Shown in pieces: positions 63,398 through 64,000 of a stretch of DNA of 64,000 nucleotides; within the stretch, counting starts at the first letter, position 1; the number at the start of each line of letters is the position of its first letter. A program made the position numbers and the translations under genes. Below the pieces are notes generated by a model that searched no databases, was not told where the DNA came from, and worked only from the letters and a program-made list of their open reading frames with translations. Source of the DNA: Gracilimonas sp. (GTDB lineage: Bacteria; Bacteroidota; Rhodothermia; Balneolales; Balneolaceae); the NCBI GenBank assembly GCA_022450045.1, contig JAKURD010000001.1:62001-126000 (forward strand). The letters are read 5' to 3'.

Positions 63398-64000
63398 ATG
63401 AAAGTTGGAATTGTAGGAGATGCAAAACGTGCTGTTGCCTGGGAACGACATCTTCGTCCTCATCAAATTGTCCATGAAGTGGAGCTTTGCCCTCACATCC
63501 AGGAAGTTGGTGAAGTAGAAGCTTGTTTCCTTGTGGATGAATCCGATCAAAATCTCGATATTCTACTGGAGGGTATTCGTCAGGGGTTGAATTGTTTCCT
63601 TATCTCCAGGCAACCTACTGATACAACCAAATTGGAAAAGATCTACCGGGCTACTAAAGAAGCAGGAGTTCATGTGCAGTTCTCTCACTGGCCAACCTTA
63701 GCCCCTGCTACACAATGGATGATGGATCGCATTCATCGCCCTTCATTTCTAAGCATACGAAGAGCGGTCAATTATACTCAGTTCATGAATTCAGAAGATG
63801 AATTCCGTCACTTTTGGATCGATGAACTCGGGCTTTGCATGAAGTGGATGGATAGCAGCATCCATCATGCGGAAGCAAAACAAGTTTACCTCCAGGATAC
63901 TTACCCCGTAGCCATTCAAATATTCCTTCGTTTTGAAAATGGAGCCACAGCTAACATCAATATATATGCCGGAGCATCTGAAAATAACCATCAACGTGTT
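63398..64000 (+). CDS. Gfo/Idh/MocA-type oxidoreductase-like protein (partial, 3' end outside window)
   Basis: ATG at 63398 opens a frame that runs to the window edge (201 codons). It begins MKVGIVGDAKRAVAWERHLR and continues with GEVEACFLVDESDQNLDILL, NCFLISRQPTDTTKLEKIYR and 'AGVHVQFSHWPTLAPATQWM'. This resembles Gfo/Idh/MocA Rossmann proteins, but the nucleotide-binding GxGxxG is replaced by GIVGDAKRAV and the catalytic Lys of EKP is not evident (ISRQP). So it may be a degenerate or non-catalytic member. The remaining part is not visible. Confidence 0.72.
   Translation, partial: MKVGIVGDAKRAVAWERHLRPHQIVHEVELCPHIQEVGEVEACFLVDESDQNLDILLEGIRQGLNCFLISRQPTDTTKLEKIYRATKEAGVHVQFSHWPTLAPATQWMMDRIHRPSFLSIRRAVNYTQFMNSEDEFRHFWIDELGLCMKWMDSSIHHAEAKQVYLQDTYPVAIQIFLRFENGATANINIYAGASENNHQRV

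Overview
The window reads as a chromosomal segment of a marine-type Bacteroidota/Balneolota bacterium; my best guess is Balneolaceae (Gracilimonas or Balneola-like), from overall protein character and not from a search. The signs are many lipobox signal peptides and outer-membrane barrels ending in Phe, a SusD-family remnant, S9 dipeptidyl peptidase IV, DUF5117-type metalloprotease, Spy-like proteins with an ECF sigma factor, moderate GC, and promoter -7 boxes of the Bacteroidota form TAnnTTTG (clearest in front of the tRNA gene). Almost everything is ordinary chromosome. Accessory character is limited to one small repeat family, several gene remnants and palindromic intergenic repeats.

Layout. 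1-2269: two porins on the minus strand (OprB-like, cut by the window edge, and an OprO/P-like barrel). 2480-2794: first copy of a 315-bp mobile-looking repeat. 2861-9721: ZIP metal transporter, DPP-IV, an unnamed secreted barrel-like protein, a decayed MscS channel, a peroxiredoxin-like protein, a YgjP-type metallopeptidase and a Spy-like protein. 9783-11261: compact ECF sigma factor / small membrane protein / membrane-anchored Spy-like protein unit. 11387-15028: secreted zinc protease and RlmN. 15072-18577: lepA - unknown secreted protein - lepB on the minus strand. 18734-25853: hisE, an AttH-FtsX-ABC export unit, then hisA and hisF. 25868-34862: DtxR/MntR-type regulator, second repeat copy, membrane SpoIIE phosphatase, TANGO2-like protein, NhaC antiporter, a carboxypeptidase remnant, gltX. 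34997-43763: WbqC-like protein and a six-gene minus-strand run (SLC13-type transporter, cysQ, cysD, cysNC, wzz-like, ugd) that joins sulfate activation to polysaccharide genes. 43981-47279: tRNA-Leu and two-component genes. 47285-53646: flavin reductase, macrodomain protein, PBP4-like peptidase, D-aminoacylase-like amidohydrolase, DAP-dehydrogenase-like protein and a class-A beta-lactamase-like lipoprotein. 53788-55041: broken susD fragment abutting the third repeat copy. 55141-60774: rarA, class II photolyase, aldo/keto reductase, iron-sulfur photolyase. 60865-64000: BlaI/BlaR1-like pair with a TonB-like C-terminus, PspC-domain protein, and the start of a Gfo/Idh-like gene.

The most noteworthy items are: (i) a three-copy nonautonomous element with about 19-bp terminal inverted repeats, 4-bp AT-rich target duplications and a modular, hairpin-rich interior; (ii) a sigma / membrane peptide / Spy-fold cluster that resembles the CnrYXH metal-stress architecture; (iii) the sulfate-activation plus wzz/ugd cluster, which suggests sulfated surface polysaccharide; (iv) a BlaI-M56-TonB signalling pair with a strong palindromic operator candidate. 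I found no CRISPR array, no prophage, no complete insertion sequence and no obvious new defence system. All gene names rest on reading motifs and protein character; no database search was possible.
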